Shown: positions 10,794 to 20,038 of the stretch, one piece after another
Layout: each line of letters begins with the position of its first letter
How positions within the stretch are numbered: the first letter of the stretch is position 1
DNA from: Catalinimonas alkaloidigena
GTDB lineage: Bacteria; Bacteroidota; Bacteroidia; Cytophagales; Cyclobacteriaceae
NCBI RefSeq assembly: GCF_029504655.1
Contig: NZ_JAQFIL010000001.1
Coordinates: forward strand, 1,989,001-2,053,000
DNA: 64,000 bases
Direction of reading: 5' to 3'
Position numbers and translations under genes: made by a program
Notes under the pieces: generated by a model
The model's database searches: none
Seen by the model: the letters and a program-made list of their open reading frames with translations, nothing else
Told to the model about the DNA's origin: nothing

Positions 10794-12344
10794 ATGCATA
10801 AAATTATATTTGTCATATTCACTTCTTTACTCATGGCTCTGATGATGAGCTGTGAGGAAGAAGAATATGTAGAGCCTAACGATTTTTCGGACGTGGCATT
10901 CTACACCAGCCAGTTTAGAAATGAGGAGTTTGTGATTGGGGTAAACGATTATATCTCCTTTGCAGACTTATCCTACAATGCTATTGACCATAGCTGGAGT
11001 ATTTCTTCTGGAAATTATTTTCTGGAAGGACCAATATCTAATTCCGATACCTTATTGCAGAAGCTAATTGTGAATGAAGGCGATACAGTCTCGTTAGAAA
11101 AAACGGTACATGTACTCTTCTCAAAAACTGGTTTACAGACCGTAAGGCTGTACAATACCTTTAAAGATTCTGTGGCCTATCGGGGTACAGATACGCTGAG
11201 TGCGAAAAAAGCAGGTGAAGTCTGGGTACTGGATACTACCTTTGTAATAGATGTGTATGATACCATAGCCCCGCTAGCATCTGTAAAACAGGAGGGTGCG
11301 GAAATAGCGATTAGTGAAGATACCATTTATGTAGAGGCAGGTACCGAACTGGAGTTTACAGATCTCACCACACAAGGGCGCCCGGATACGCGCAGCTGGA
11401 ACGTGAGAGACATAGAAAACGGACAGAGTATTGCCTCTAGCAGCGATTCTGTAGCAACCCTGGTATTCAAGAAACTGGGTGTTTACAAAGCTACCTTAAA
11501 CTCCAGCCGTACAGGACAGAATATACCTGCTGGCTTTGCTAGCCTCACTATCACTAATCCTATTAAAGTGATTCCTTCCAGCAAGCCTTTTGTGCTGAAT
11601 GGCAATATCTACGAAGGAGAAGACCAGACTATTTATGTGCCTTACAATGGAGAGTTTCAGCCTTTCGCAGGTGAACCTTCAGACTTTACGGTAATGGTCA
11701 ATGGTGCGGCTTTCAATATATCTTCAGTAAGCCTTAATAGTGATGATGCTACACTTATAGAAATTAAATTATCTGATCAGATTTATCGCTCAGATAGTAT
11801 CACAGTCTCTTATGTGGGCGGTACTATTAAATCTACCGATGAACGTCTGGCACAGGCATTTTCAGATGTGCCGGTAGTGATGCATGATGTAAACCTCTTA
11901 CCTGCCGGCTACGGATTTGAAGATGGCGGTGCAGCCTGGGCAGCCATGTGGGACAATGGTGCAGACTTTGAGTTTACAACCGACAAAGCTGCCAGCGGTC
12001 AGTACAGCCTCAAAATTGTTAAATCGGAAGGGCAGGCAGCCGGCAAGATAGAAAGTATCAATTCGCTTTTTAGTCTGGAAGCTGGCAAAACCTACGAAAT
12101 ACGTTATAAAATCTGGATGCCAGAGAGTAATACTGCTGCCAGCATGGGGATATGGCTGCTACCCAACTGGAAACAGTTTTGGGATAATCTGGCGGATAAG
12201 CCAAGAGGTGAATGGGTTACGGTAACCAAAGAATACGCACCGGCTGCTGCTGAAGACGGTCGTCGCCTGATGATTCAGATTACGGCGGATGGAGAGTATT
12301 ACTTTGACGACTTCTACCTCTCCGAAAAGGATGTAAGGCCCTAA
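10794..12344 (+). CDS. Surface glycan-binding lipoprotein (SGBP-like) with C-terminal CBM-like domain
   Basis: 516 residues, lipid cysteine C20 (MMSC) followed by EEEE, an acidic run typical of surface-exported Bacteroidetes lipoproteins. The middle is beta-rich and resembles tandem PKD/Ig-like domains. The C-terminal ~150 residues (AGKTYEIRYKIWMP; GEWVTVTKEY; YYFDDFYLSE) resemble a carbohydrate-binding beta-sandwich of the CBM4/9 type. Its position right after susD is that of SusE/SusF-like proteins. Role inferred: holding the polysaccharide at the cell surface for the GH16 enzyme. The family is not named by sequence alone; position and architecture carry the call. Confidence 0.75.
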   Translation: MHKIIFVIFTSLLMALMMSCEEEEYVEPNDFSDVAFYTSQFRNEEFVIGVNDYISFADLSYNAIDHSWSISSGNYFLEGPISNSDTLLQKLIVNEGDTVSLEKTVHVLFSKTGLQTVRLYNTFKDSVAYRGTDTLSAKKAGEVWVLDTTFVIDVYDTIAPLASVKQEGAEIAISEDTIYVEAGTELEFTDLTTQGRPDTRSWNVRDIENGQSIASSSDSVATLVFKKLGVYKATLNSSRTGQNIPAGFASLTITNPIKVIPSSKPFVLNGNIYEGEDQTIYVPYNGEFQPFAGEPSDFTVMVNGAAFNISSVSLNSDDATLIEIKLSDQIYRSDSITVSYVGGTIKSTDERLAQAFSDVPVVMHDVNLLPAGYGFEDGGAAWAAMWDNGADFEFTTDKAASGQYSLKIVKSEGQAAGKIESINSLFSLEAGKTYEIRYKIWMPESNTAASMGIWLLPNWKQFWDNLADKPRGEWVTVTKEYAPAAAEDGRRLMIQITADGEYYFDDFYLSEKDVRP

Positions 12345-12373
12345 TTAGTTTAGATTGTGATTGGGTTGATTAT

Positions 12374-12427
12374 GTAGTGAAAATGAATACAGCCCTCTTC
12401 TGTAGCTGGAGAGGGTTGTTTCACTAC
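12374..12427 (+). promoter_or_regulatory. Two-tier RNA hairpin between SGBP gene and sulfatase
   Basis: Outer stem GTAGTGAAA (12374-12382) / TTTCACTAC (12419-12427) is perfect over 9 bp. Inside, after a 7-base bulge on the 5' side, lies a second 9-bp stem CAGCCCTCT (12390-12398) / AGAGGGTTG (12410-12418) with one G-T pair. There is only a TTT after the inner stem, so full termination is doubtful. An RNA processing/stability site or partial terminator separating susCD from the enzyme genes is more likely. Confidence 0.6.
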
Positions 12428-12468
12428 TTATTTAGCCAGCTCACTATAAAGCAAACAGTCTTTAACTT

Positions 12469-14136
12469 ATGATCCACCACTTTCTTAAGTTCCTTTTACT
12501 TTTATTAGTTACTGTACTAAAAACCCATGCTCAGGATCGCCCAAATTTTGTCTTTATACTAACAGATGATCAGTCTTACGGCTATATGGGCTGTACTGGT
12601 AATCCGATTGTGCAAACGCCTAATTTAGATGAATTGGCTGCTGATGGTACCTTATTTTCCAATGCGCATATCACCAGTGCGATCTGTACGCCAAGCCGGG
12701 CCAGTATTCTGTTGAGCCAGTTTGAACGTAAGCATGGAATCAACTTTAATTCCGGTACTAGTATGTCACCCGAAGCCTGGCAAAAAAGCTATCCTATGGT
12801 GATGCGTGAAAACGGATACTACACGGGCTGGATAGGCAAAAACCATGTGCCCATAGGCATAGGTGGGTACCAAAGTGGCATGATGGAACAGAGCTTTGAT
12901 TTCTGGTATGCCGGTCATGGTCATCTGTCTTTTTACCCTAAAGAAAGGCATAAGATTTTTAAAAACGCACAAGCCAATACGCAGCTAGAGATAATTACCG
13001 AAGGAGTAGGGGCTTTTTTAAGTAATGAAGAAAAGCTGGATGGTGCGCTAAGTTTTGTGGAATCCAGGCCAAAAGACCAGCCCTTTATGCTGTCGGTTTG
13101 CTTTAACTTACCGCATGGAGCCAGTACCTCTACAATGCAGCAAAGAAACAGCGACGATGAAATTTACAAATCGCTTTACCGTGATGTGGATATTGCTCTT
13201 CCCAAACATTATGTAGCCAAAGAAGACATTAATACTCCTAAACTCCCTCCCTCAATCCACCATGCAGAAGACCGGCAGGAAGGTTACGATTATGTTGATA
13301 AGCCAGAGACTTTAAAAGAAAGATACATACGGCAGCTTCAGGCCATGACCGGAATAGACCGTATGCTTGGTAAGTTAAGGGAGAAATTGAAAGAAGAAGG
13401 GCTTGATAAAAATACTGTGATCATTTTTACCTCTGACCATGGTCTTTTTATGGGTCAGTTTGGTTTGGGTGGTAAGGCCTTATGCTACGAGTATACTACG
13501 CATGTGCCTATGATTATCTATGATCCTGCTATAAAGCAAAAGAACAAAGTCAATCAATCTGATGCTTTGGTCCAAAGTATAGACCTGGCACCAAGTATCA
13601 TGTGTCGTGTCGGCATTCAGATCCCTGAAAGTTTTCAGGGTAAAGACCTTTACCCTCTACTGACCGGAGAGAAACAGAAGGTACGGGAGTATCTTTTTAC
13701 CGAAAACCTCTGGTCCACTCAATTTGGCAACCCCCGTTGCGAATCGGTTCAGGATAAAGAATGGAAGTACATCCGGTATTATGAAAACAAAAATTTCTCA
13801 GCCAACAAAAAGATTGAGACTGCCCGACAAATGGGTATAAATATGACAAGCATGCTCTACAAAGTGCACGACCCTGATATTGCGGTTTATCGTGATTTTG
13901 TGGAAGCGCCATTGAAGGGTGAGCTACCCGTTTACGAAGAACTATTTCACCTCGCTAAGGATCCTGATGAAACTACCAATCTGGCAGATCAGCCTCAGTA
14001 CCAGCAAAAGCTGGAGAGTATGAGAGCGATTTGGCAAAGAGCTATACAAGAGGCCAGAGGAGAAGGCGACCCGAAAGTATTGCGCTATACCGCTGATAGT
14101 GAAGCAGAGCGAGGCCTGAGCATTCAACCAGAATAA
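12469..14136 (+). CDS. Secreted sulfatase (formylglycine type, S1)
   Basis: 555 residues, signal peptide of ~22 residues. The metal/sulfate site is visible: N-terminal LTDDQ, and the formylglycine motif C73-T-P-S-R, which a formylglycine-generating enzyme must convert. The C-terminal metal site is in FTSDHGLFMGQFG, and the usual tail (LFHLAKDPDETTNLAD) is intact. It hydrolyses sulfate esters on carbohydrate; the exact position on the sugar cannot be read from the sequence. It precedes the GH16 gene by 13 bases, so the two are made together, which suggests a galactan sulfatase. Confidence 0.92.
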   Translation: MIHHFLKFLLLLLVTVLKTHAQDRPNFVFILTDDQSYGYMGCTGNPIVQTPNLDELAADGTLFSNAHITSAICTPSRASILLSQFERKHGINFNSGTSMSPEAWQKSYPMVMRENGYYTGWIGKNHVPIGIGGYQSGMMEQSFDFWYAGHGHLSFYPKERHKIFKNAQANTQLEIITEGVGAFLSNEEKLDGALSFVESRPKDQPFMLSVCFNLPHGASTSTMQQRNSDDEIYKSLYRDVDIALPKHYVAKEDINTPKLPPSIHHAEDRQEGYDYVDKPETLKERYIRQLQAMTGIDRMLGKLREKLKEEGLDKNTVIIFTSDHGLFMGQFGLGGKALCYEYTTHVPMIIYDPAIKQKNKVNQSDALVQSIDLAPSIMCRVGIQIPESFQGKDLYPLLTGEKQKVREYLFTENLWSTQFGNPRCESVQDKEWKYIRYYENKNFSANKKIETARQMGINMTSMLYKVHDPDIAVYRDFVEAPLKGELPVYEELFHLAKDPDETTNLADQPQYQQKLESMRAIWQRAIQEARGEGDPKVLRYTADSEAERGLSIQPE

Positions 14137-14149
14137 ATGAATAATCTAC

Positions 14150-14986
14150 ATGAAGAAGCCATTAAAACTAATACTGGTGTTAATAAGTCTAACACATTTT
14201 GCTTACGCCCAAACCCCACCTCCCCCAGAAGGCTATAAGTGGGTCAAAAATGAAAAGTTCTCCGATGAATTTAACGGCGATCATTTAGATACAACAAAAT
14301 GGTATGCTCGCTCCCCCTATTGGAAACATGGTAGGCCGCCTGCTACTTTCAGAGCATATGCGGTGTCTGTAAAGGATGGCAATATGCAGATTAAAAACAG
14401 TGTGCTGGAAGGAGATGACAAATATAATATCGCCGGAGGAGCAGTAGCTTCCAGAGCTAAAGATGCATATTTCGGCTATTACGAAGCACGTATGAAAGCC
14501 TCCAGCATTTCTATGTCATCTACCTTCTGGATGAAAAATAAGCCGGAAAGTAATGAGTGTCCTCGCGAGCAGCTGGAACTGGATATTGTAGAAATAGTAG
14601 GAAAGCAGAAGACAGGTGGAGACTTTCGGAATGTAATGCACTCCAACACACATATTTTTCATACGCCGTGTGAGGGTGATCAAATAGTAAAATCTAAGGG
14701 AGGGCAGTGTGCCATATCGCCCGCTGCCAACGAAGCCTACCATGTGTACGGCTGTTGGTGGATAGATGAAAATACACTGAAATTCTACCTGGATGGAGAG
14801 CATAAGTTTACGGTAAATCCCAGTACTCACTTTAGAGATAAACCATTTAACCGACCTATGTACATGCATATGGTTACGGAAACCTATAATTGGGAAACAC
14901 CACCTACACCGGAAGAACTAAATAACGATGACATTAATAAGACCTATTATGATTGGGTGCGTGCCTACAAGCTGGTAAAAGAATAG
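14150..14986 (+). CDS. GH16 endo-galactanase (beta-agarase/beta-porphyranase-like)
   Basis: 278 residues with a signal peptide ending near AYAQ (residue 21). The catalytic motif ELDIVE gives nucleophile E143, assisting D145 and acid/base E148, in the ExDxxE (beta-bulge) form of agarases, porphyranases and carrageenases. The YFGYYEARMKAS segment before it and the absence of an extra module indicate a compact single-domain enzyme. It should cut beta-1,4 links of an agar- or porphyran-type galactan outside the cell or in the periplasm. Neighbouring GH117 supports a galactan containing anhydro-L-galactose. Subtype (agarase or porphyranase) cannot be fixed without subfamily comparison. Confidence 0.88.
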   Translation: MKKPLKLILVLISLTHFAYAQTPPPPEGYKWVKNEKFSDEFNGDHLDTTKWYARSPYWKHGRPPATFRAYAVSVKDGNMQIKNSVLEGDDKYNIAGGAVASRAKDAYFGYYEARMKASSISMSSTFWMKNKPESNECPREQLELDIVEIVGKQKTGGDFRNVMHSNTHIFHTPCEGDQIVKSKGGQCAISPAANEAYHVYGCWWIDENTLKFYLDGEHKFTVNPSTHFRDKPFNRPMYMHMVTETYNWETPPTPEELNNDDINKTYYDWVRAYKLVKE

Positions 14987-15031
14987 TAGAGTACTGTCAT
15001 GCTATGGTTTTGGATGAATGCTGTAATAGTG

Positions 15032-15056
15032 ATCTTAAGTCACTGCCGCTTAAGAT
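15032..15056 (+). repeat. Short inverted repeat between GH16 and GH117 genes
   Basis: Perfect 8-bp arms ATCTTAAG (15032-15039) and CTTAAGAT (15049-15056) flank a 9-base loop in a 197-base gap. There is no following T run, so it is not a standard terminator. Confidence 0.4.
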
Positions 15057-15183
15057 GAGGGGTCATTTCCAATAGGAGCAGTGGACATAAGTGTGGGAGA
15101 ATTGAGTCAGCAAATTATATAGAGCATCTGCTCAATTTTAGAAGCAAGGCTTGAAAAGTAGAGATTTTAGTCAATACAACAAT

Positions 15184-16458
15184 ATGAGAGAACAAATACG
15201 ATTTTTTAGCCTGAGTAGAACAAGTTTACTACTCCTGCTGCTTAGTCTGTACTCCTGTGCGGAAGTAGAAAACTCCAACAGTACGCAAGGCGAAACTGCT
15301 CAAAAAGCTTTTCCCTGGGATATACCCCAGCAGAAACCTGACAGACCACTTAGTAAAGCCATGGAACGTTTGTATACCAATTACCTGACGCCAAGGCCTC
15401 AGGATAATGAACTCTTTTCCAGCTTCAAATATACCCGGCTTCAGGGCTTTGATTACAATGGCGGAGATGGTACTATCTCCCGCCGAGACCCTTCCAAAAT
15501 CATTAAAGAAAATGGCAAGTACTATGTTTGGTATACCCGAAGAGAAACCTCTACTCCCCCTCAGGGAGCTAAAAACGCTAATGATACCATCCCTTCTACA
15601 GATTGGGATTTGAGTGAGATTTGGTACGCAACCAGTGATGATGGTTTTCACTGGGAGGAACAGGGCGTAGCCGTACCCCGTCCTCCCAAGCCAGAAGTAG
15701 GCTGGCGTTCAGTTACCACTACAGACATCTTAAAATGGGAAGGGAAATATTATCTATACTATCAGGGTTTTATGGAGGCCAGTGGCACCAAAGGTGACCA
15801 TTGTCCGGTGACCCTATCCTATGCAGATTCACCAGATGGGCCCTGGACTCCGGCTAACAAAATTATTATTCCCAACGGTGAGCCGGGCACCTGGGACCAG
15901 TATTCTATTCATGACCCATTTCCTTTAGTGTATAAGGGTAAAATCTACATCTACTACAAGGCTGCTTTTGGAGATCGCCCTGACTATCTGGTAGGAAATG
16001 GACTTGCCATGGCTGACCATCCGATGGGGCCCTTTAGTAAGCATCCTCTTAATCCTCTTTTTAATTCCGGGCATGAGACTTCTCTTTTTCCTTTCCAAGA
16101 AGGAATAGCAGCTCTGGTAATTCGTGATGGAAACGAAAACAACACCATACAGTATGCACCGGATGGGATCAACTTTGAGATTGCTGCGGTAAGCTCTTTA
16201 TTGCCCGCAGCTGCAGGGCCTTACCTGCCAGATGCATTTGATTCTCAGGGAAATGGGCGAGGTATCAGTTGGGGCTTATCACATTTTACCGGTATGGGTG
16301 AGGCACAGAAAAAATACAGCATACTGGCTCGCTTTGACTGTGACCTGAGTCTGGATGTGGATGATCCGGCCATGAAAAACACCCAGATCTGGTTAGATCC
16401 AGAAGTATATTTTTCGCAGGGACTCAGTGAAAAGCAGAAAGCAGAACGAATACAATAA
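15184..16458 (+). CDS. GH117 alpha-1,3-(3,6-anhydro)-L-galactosidase (neoagarooligosaccharide hydrolase)
   Basis: About 424 residues from the ATG at 15184; an in-frame TTG at 15151 is less likely because the lipoprotein signal (MREQIRFF..LLSLYSC) begins at the ATG. It has a five-bladed propeller related to GH43. Signature segments of GH117 are visible: SSFKYTRLQGFDYNGGDGTI, then SRRDPSKII, SIHDPFPLVY and GHETSLFPFQEG, which hold the catalytic acidic residues and the histidine. The enzyme removes 3,6-anhydro-L-galactose from the non-reducing end of neoagaro-oligosaccharides. It is the strongest single clue that the locus targets agar or porphyran rather than fucoidan. The gene lies between GH16 and a sulfatase. 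Confidence 0.87.
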   Translation: MREQIRFFSLSRTSLLLLLLSLYSCAEVENSNSTQGETAQKAFPWDIPQQKPDRPLSKAMERLYTNYLTPRPQDNELFSSFKYTRLQGFDYNGGDGTISRRDPSKIIKENGKYYVWYTRRETSTPPQGAKNANDTIPSTDWDLSEIWYATSDDGFHWEEQGVAVPRPPKPEVGWRSVTTTDILKWEGKYYLYYQGFMEASGTKGDHCPVTLSYADSPDGPWTPANKIIIPNGEPGTWDQYSIHDPFPLVYKGKIYIYYKAAFGDRPDYLVGNGLAMADHPMGPFSKHPLNPLFNSGHETSLFPFQEGIAALVIRDGNENNTIQYAPDGINFEIAAVSSLLPAAAGPYLPDAFDSQGNGRGISWGLSHFTGMGEAQKKYSILARFDCDLSLDVDDPAMKNTQIWLDPEVYFSQGLSEKQKAERIQ

Positions 16459-16541
16459 AGCCTTAATGATGAAGAATTAATTTTCAACCAATAGAAAAAC
16501 TGTTGATAAAATAACTGACAAGTTTCATAACAAACAGACCT

Positions 16542-18065
16542 ATGCTAAGAAAAACGTATATCATTTTTTCATTTATTCTGATTTCAGGTATTAGTATAGC
16601 CCAGAAGCTACCCAATGTCATCGTAGTCTTAGCAGATGATATTGGCTCAGGTGATTTGTCTTACTACCGCCGTATGCATTCACAGGAGGTAGCTTTGGAA
16701 ACGCCTCATCTGGATGCGCTGGCCAAAAGTGGTATGGCCTTTACCAATGCCCATTCTCCAGCAGCACTGTGTGCCCCCTCCCGTTATGCTATCATGACAG
16801 GAAACAGCTGTTACCGCAGCCCTTCACCTTGGGGGGTATGGTCAGCTTATGCCAAGTCGCCTATACAAAAGGATCAGCTTACCCTGGGCAGACTTATGAA
16901 ACAGGCCAATTATCATACAGCCTTTTTGGGAAAGTGGCACTTAGGAGGGAGGTACTATCGTAAGGGAAGTAATGAGCTGCTATATGAGCCAGTGGGCAAA
17001 GATCCCCAGCTGGATGTAGACATAAGCAAAATTGTAGACGACGGCCCCCAGCAGATGGGCTTTGACTATAGTATTACCTTACCAGCGGGGATACAGAACG
17101 TGCCCTACGCCGTGTACGAGAATGGAGAGTGGATGCCTTTAGAAGACTCAAGAATAGATTTGATTACACATGAGTCTATGACAAAAATTAATGCCAGCCT
17201 GGATAAGTCTGAAGGTCTGGGAGATGCTAACTGGGACCCACATATCATGGGACCATTACTGGCGGGCAAAGCAGTTAATTATATCTCCACCCATGCCAAT
17301 CAGTCCCAGCCCTTCTTTATGTACTACTGCTCCCAGGCAGTACACCTGCCCCATACCCCTCCTGCTGAGCTAAATGGAGTGAAGATAGCAGGCACTACCC
17401 CTTCAGCTCACATGGATATGATTAGAGAGCTGGACGAGCAAATTGGTATGATGATCGCTGAGCTGAAAAAGCGGGGAGTGTACGAAAATACAATCTTCAT
17501 TTTCACTTCAGATAACGGCGGTCTGCATGTAGATAAAAAGACTCTGGCTTCAGGGCATAAACCTAACAGTATATACCGTGGTAGCAAAAACACCCCTTAC
17601 GAAGGTGGTCATCGTGTGCCCTTTATCATTTCATGGCCTGCTCAGATTAAGGCTGAACAGCAGTCATCTCAGACAGTACTTGGTCTGGATATTATGGCTA
17701 CCCTGGCTGCTATTAGTGGGCAGAAAATAGAAGAAGGCCAAGCTATGGATTCTTATAACCTACTTCCAATTCTTAAAAACGACATAAATGCAGAAACGCA
17801 TCCTTATCTTATGGTGCAGGGAGGCTCGCATCGGGAGGTTATGATCATTGAAAATGGCTGGAAGCTGATCATTCAGGTAGATAAAAAAGACAAAAGCGAT
17901 CAGACACGTACGCCGGTAGCGCTATTTAACCTCAATGATAATCTTATAGAAGATGAGCGATATAACCTGATCAATAATAATAAATATATGAAAAAGGTGG
18001 AAGCACTTTTTGATAAGTACAATAGTACCCGTGAAAGTAAAGTATTTACCGGCAACCACTTGTAA
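16542..18065 (+). CDS. Secreted sulfatase (formylglycine type, S1)
   Basis: 507 residues, signal peptide ending at SIAQ (residue 21). The N-terminal metal site is VVLADDIGSGD. The formylglycine motif is C77-A-P-S-R, one residue different from the CTPSR/CSPSR of the other sulfatases here, so it is probably another subfamily. GKWHLGG and FTSDNGG complete the catalytic core, and the usual C-terminal domain ends the protein. It sits between GH117 and GH29 in the long PUL transcript. Substrate is inferred to be a sulfated galactose unit. Confidence 0.92.
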   Translation: MLRKTYIIFSFILISGISIAQKLPNVIVVLADDIGSGDLSYYRRMHSQEVALETPHLDALAKSGMAFTNAHSPAALCAPSRYAIMTGNSCYRSPSPWGVWSAYAKSPIQKDQLTLGRLMKQANYHTAFLGKWHLGGRYYRKGSNELLYEPVGKDPQLDVDISKIVDDGPQQMGFDYSITLPAGIQNVPYAVYENGEWMPLEDSRIDLITHESMTKINASLDKSEGLGDANWDPHIMGPLLAGKAVNYISTHANQSQPFFMYYCSQAVHLPHTPPAELNGVKIAGTTPSAHMDMIRELDEQIGMMIAELKKRGVYENTIFIFTSDNGGLHVDKKTLASGHKPNSIYRGSKNTPYEGGHRVPFIISWPAQIKAEQQSSQTVLGLDIMATLAAISGQKIEEGQAMDSYNLLPILKNDINAETHPYLMVQGGSHREVMIIENGWKLIIQVDKKDKSDQTRTPVALFNLNDNLIEDERYNLINNNKYMKKVEALFDKYNSTRESKVFTGNHL

Positions 18066-18172
18066 TCACTTTGGTATATGAAAAGGACATTACTTATAGA
18101 CACCGACTGTCAAGTAGCAAGCAATGTTCAGCTAAATACATTTTAAGAATCATCAAACCTAATCATAAAGCA

Positions 18173-19729
18173 ATGCAATTAAATTTATTAAAGTATCTCT
18201 CTCTGACATTTGCCCTGATAGTTGCAGGGGAAGAGGCTTTTGCCCAACAGCCAGAAAAATATGAGGAAAGTTGGGAGTCTTTGAGCAAAGTAACGCCTGC
18301 CCCGGAATGGTTTCAGGATGCTAAATTTGGAATTTACGCCCACTGGGGACCGGTATCAGCAGCTTTTGAAGGTGCAGATACTTCCAAACACTATGCGGGC
18401 TGGCATGGTATGAGAATGTATGACAATGGTCAGCTGGATAAAAACAATCCGGGCAAGCCCTCCAACAACTACATCCATCATAAGCAAAAATATGGAGACC
18501 CTACCAAATACGGCTACAAATACCTGATAGAACAGTTTGACCCTTCCGGTTTTGATGCTGCTGAGTGGGCAGAGCTTTTCAAGCAATCAGGAGCTAAATT
18601 TGCTGGCCCGGTAGCGATGCATCATGATAATTTTGCCATGTGGGATAGCAAAGCTACGCGCTGGAACGCTATGAACTACGGTGGTATAGACCCTTCTGCT
18701 GAACTCAAGACAGAAATAGAAGCCAGGGACATGAAGTTCATGGGCTCTTTCCACCATGCATTTACCTGGCAATATTTTGCCCCGGCCCACGCTTATGGAG
18801 GAGTAAGCCCTGAAGACTATGATTTATATACCGAGCCTCACCCCCTGGATTCTGATGTTACTTCCGAGCGCTTTAATAATGAGTGGTGGGCTAAGATCAA
18901 AGAGTATATGGACCTTTATCAGCCGGATTTGATCTGGTTTGACTGGTGGCTGGAAAACCTCCCTGAAGATCTGCGTCAAAAGTTTTTAGCCTATTACTAC
19001 AACAAAGGCCTGGAGTGGAACAAAGAGGTAGTCGTATGTTATAAAGAAAAGACTTTTCCTGAACCTACTGCGGTGAAAGATTATGAGCGAGGAAGGCCCA
19101 ACCAGCCTAAAGAACAATTTTGGCTAACAGATACCTCTCCCGGTGCCTGGTTCTATCGCTCAAATGCAAAGTTTAAATCTCCTAATGAACTGATAGATAT
19201 ACTGGTGGACATCGTGTCCAAAAATGGTTTAATGTTACTGAATGTACCTCCAGATCCAGATGGTAGTATTCCTCAGGAGATGAAAGACTTACTGAAAGAC
19301 ATGGGCAGGTGGCTGGCAGTGAATGGAGAGGCCATATATGCTACACGTCCTTATACCATTTTTGGAGAAGGGCCTACCCGTCTGCCGGAAGGAGGGCATA
19401 AGGTAGAGAAGATTGATATTAAGTATACCAATAAAGACATACGCTTCACTAAAAAATCAGATAAGGAATTCTATGCTATCATTATGGATAAGCCCTCTGG
19501 TGATATAGTCATAAAATCTTTAAGTACTCAGATTGGTGTGCTTAACTCCAAAATTGAGAAGATTGAATTAGTCGGCAGTGACGAAAAAATAGCGTGGGAA
19601 AGAAACGATGAAGGTTTAATAATCCGGTCGCCAAACAAACTCCCTTCAGACTATGCCCATGCTTTTAAAATCACGCTGGAAGGCTATACCGAAAATGATA
19701 TAGGAGGAACGGTAGAAGCACATCAGTAG
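18173..19729 (+). CDS. GH29 exo-glycosidase (alpha-L-fucosidase or alpha-L-galactosidase)
   Basis: 518 residues from the ATG at 18173, which starts a signal peptide (MQLNLLKYLSLTFALIV..AFAQ). The frame is also open from 18071, but the extra 34 residues are not signal-like and nearly touch the preceding gene. GH29 TIM-barrel hallmarks: KFGIYAHWGP, AMHHDNFAMWDSK, and the nucleophile D257 in LIWFDWW. The C-terminal beta-domain is present. GH29 retaining enzymes remove alpha-L-fucose; members in porphyran loci have been shown to act on alpha-L-galactose, which differs only at C6. Context (GH16, GH117, L-galactose-type dehydrogenases) favours L-galactose here (inference). Last gene before the terminator at 19764. 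Confidence 0.88.
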   Translation: MQLNLLKYLSLTFALIVAGEEAFAQQPEKYEESWESLSKVTPAPEWFQDAKFGIYAHWGPVSAAFEGADTSKHYAGWHGMRMYDNGQLDKNNPGKPSNNYIHHKQKYGDPTKYGYKYLIEQFDPSGFDAAEWAELFKQSGAKFAGPVAMHHDNFAMWDSKATRWNAMNYGGIDPSAELKTEIEARDMKFMGSFHHAFTWQYFAPAHAYGGVSPEDYDLYTEPHPLDSDVTSERFNNEWWAKIKEYMDLYQPDLIWFDWWLENLPEDLRQKFLAYYYNKGLEWNKEVVVCYKEKTFPEPTAVKDYERGRPNQPKEQFWLTDTSPGAWFYRSNAKFKSPNELIDILVDIVSKNGLMLLNVPPDPDGSIPQEMKDLLKDMGRWLAVNGEAIYATRPYTIFGEGPTRLPEGGHKVEKIDIKYTNKDIRFTKKSDKEFYAIIMDKPSGDIVIKSLSTQIGVLNSKIEKIELVGSDEKIAWERNDEGLIIRSPNKLPSDYAHAFKITLEGYTENDIGGTVEAHQ

Positions 19730-19763
19730 AGTTTCAATTTTCATCATGGTTTAACACAGATAA

Positions 19764-19795
19764 AGGCTGCGTCCATATAGATGCAGTCTTTTTTT
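19764..19795 (+). terminator. Intrinsic terminator of the PUL transcript
   Basis: Stem AGGCTGCGTC (19764-19773) / GATGCAGTCT (19780-19789) of 10 bp with two G-T pairs and a CATATA loop is followed by a T7 run. Confidence 0.8.
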
Positions 19796-19923
19796 GTTGC
19801 TTGCCAAAAGCACCAGGCGTTTGTTGTCATAAGCTTACATACTTTGATAATGAATAACATACTATCACAATTTAGCCGTACAAATAGGTTTTTGGCCCAT
19901 TGCCTTGTGACTAAATGCTACTA

Positions 19924-19987
19924 AAACATATGTGATATGATAATGAACATTTGTCGTATCGTTCTACAGCAGAGTTAGTGACCTTTA
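19924..19987 (+). promoter_or_regulatory. Tandem regulatory site and -7-like box before second GH29 (site B)
   Basis: AAACATATGT (19924-19933) and GAACATTTGT (19945-19954) are direct repeats with 21-bp spacing. GACCTTTA (19980-19987), a weak match to TAnnTTTG, starts 35 bp after the second unit, the same geometry as sites at 5688 and 29466. The GH29 start codon is 85 bases further. Confidence 0.55.
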
Positions 19988-20038
19988 GGCCTATGAAAAC
20001 AAAGAATATGTGAGGTACACAATTAACGAATTCAATAC

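Noticed and set aside
15151..15183. TTG start for the GH117 gene
   Set aside because: The downstream ATG at 15184 begins the lipoprotein signal.
18071..18172. Extended GH29 start
   Set aside because: The frame is open from 18071, but the 34 extra residues lack a signal peptide, while the ATG at 18173 begins a clear one.
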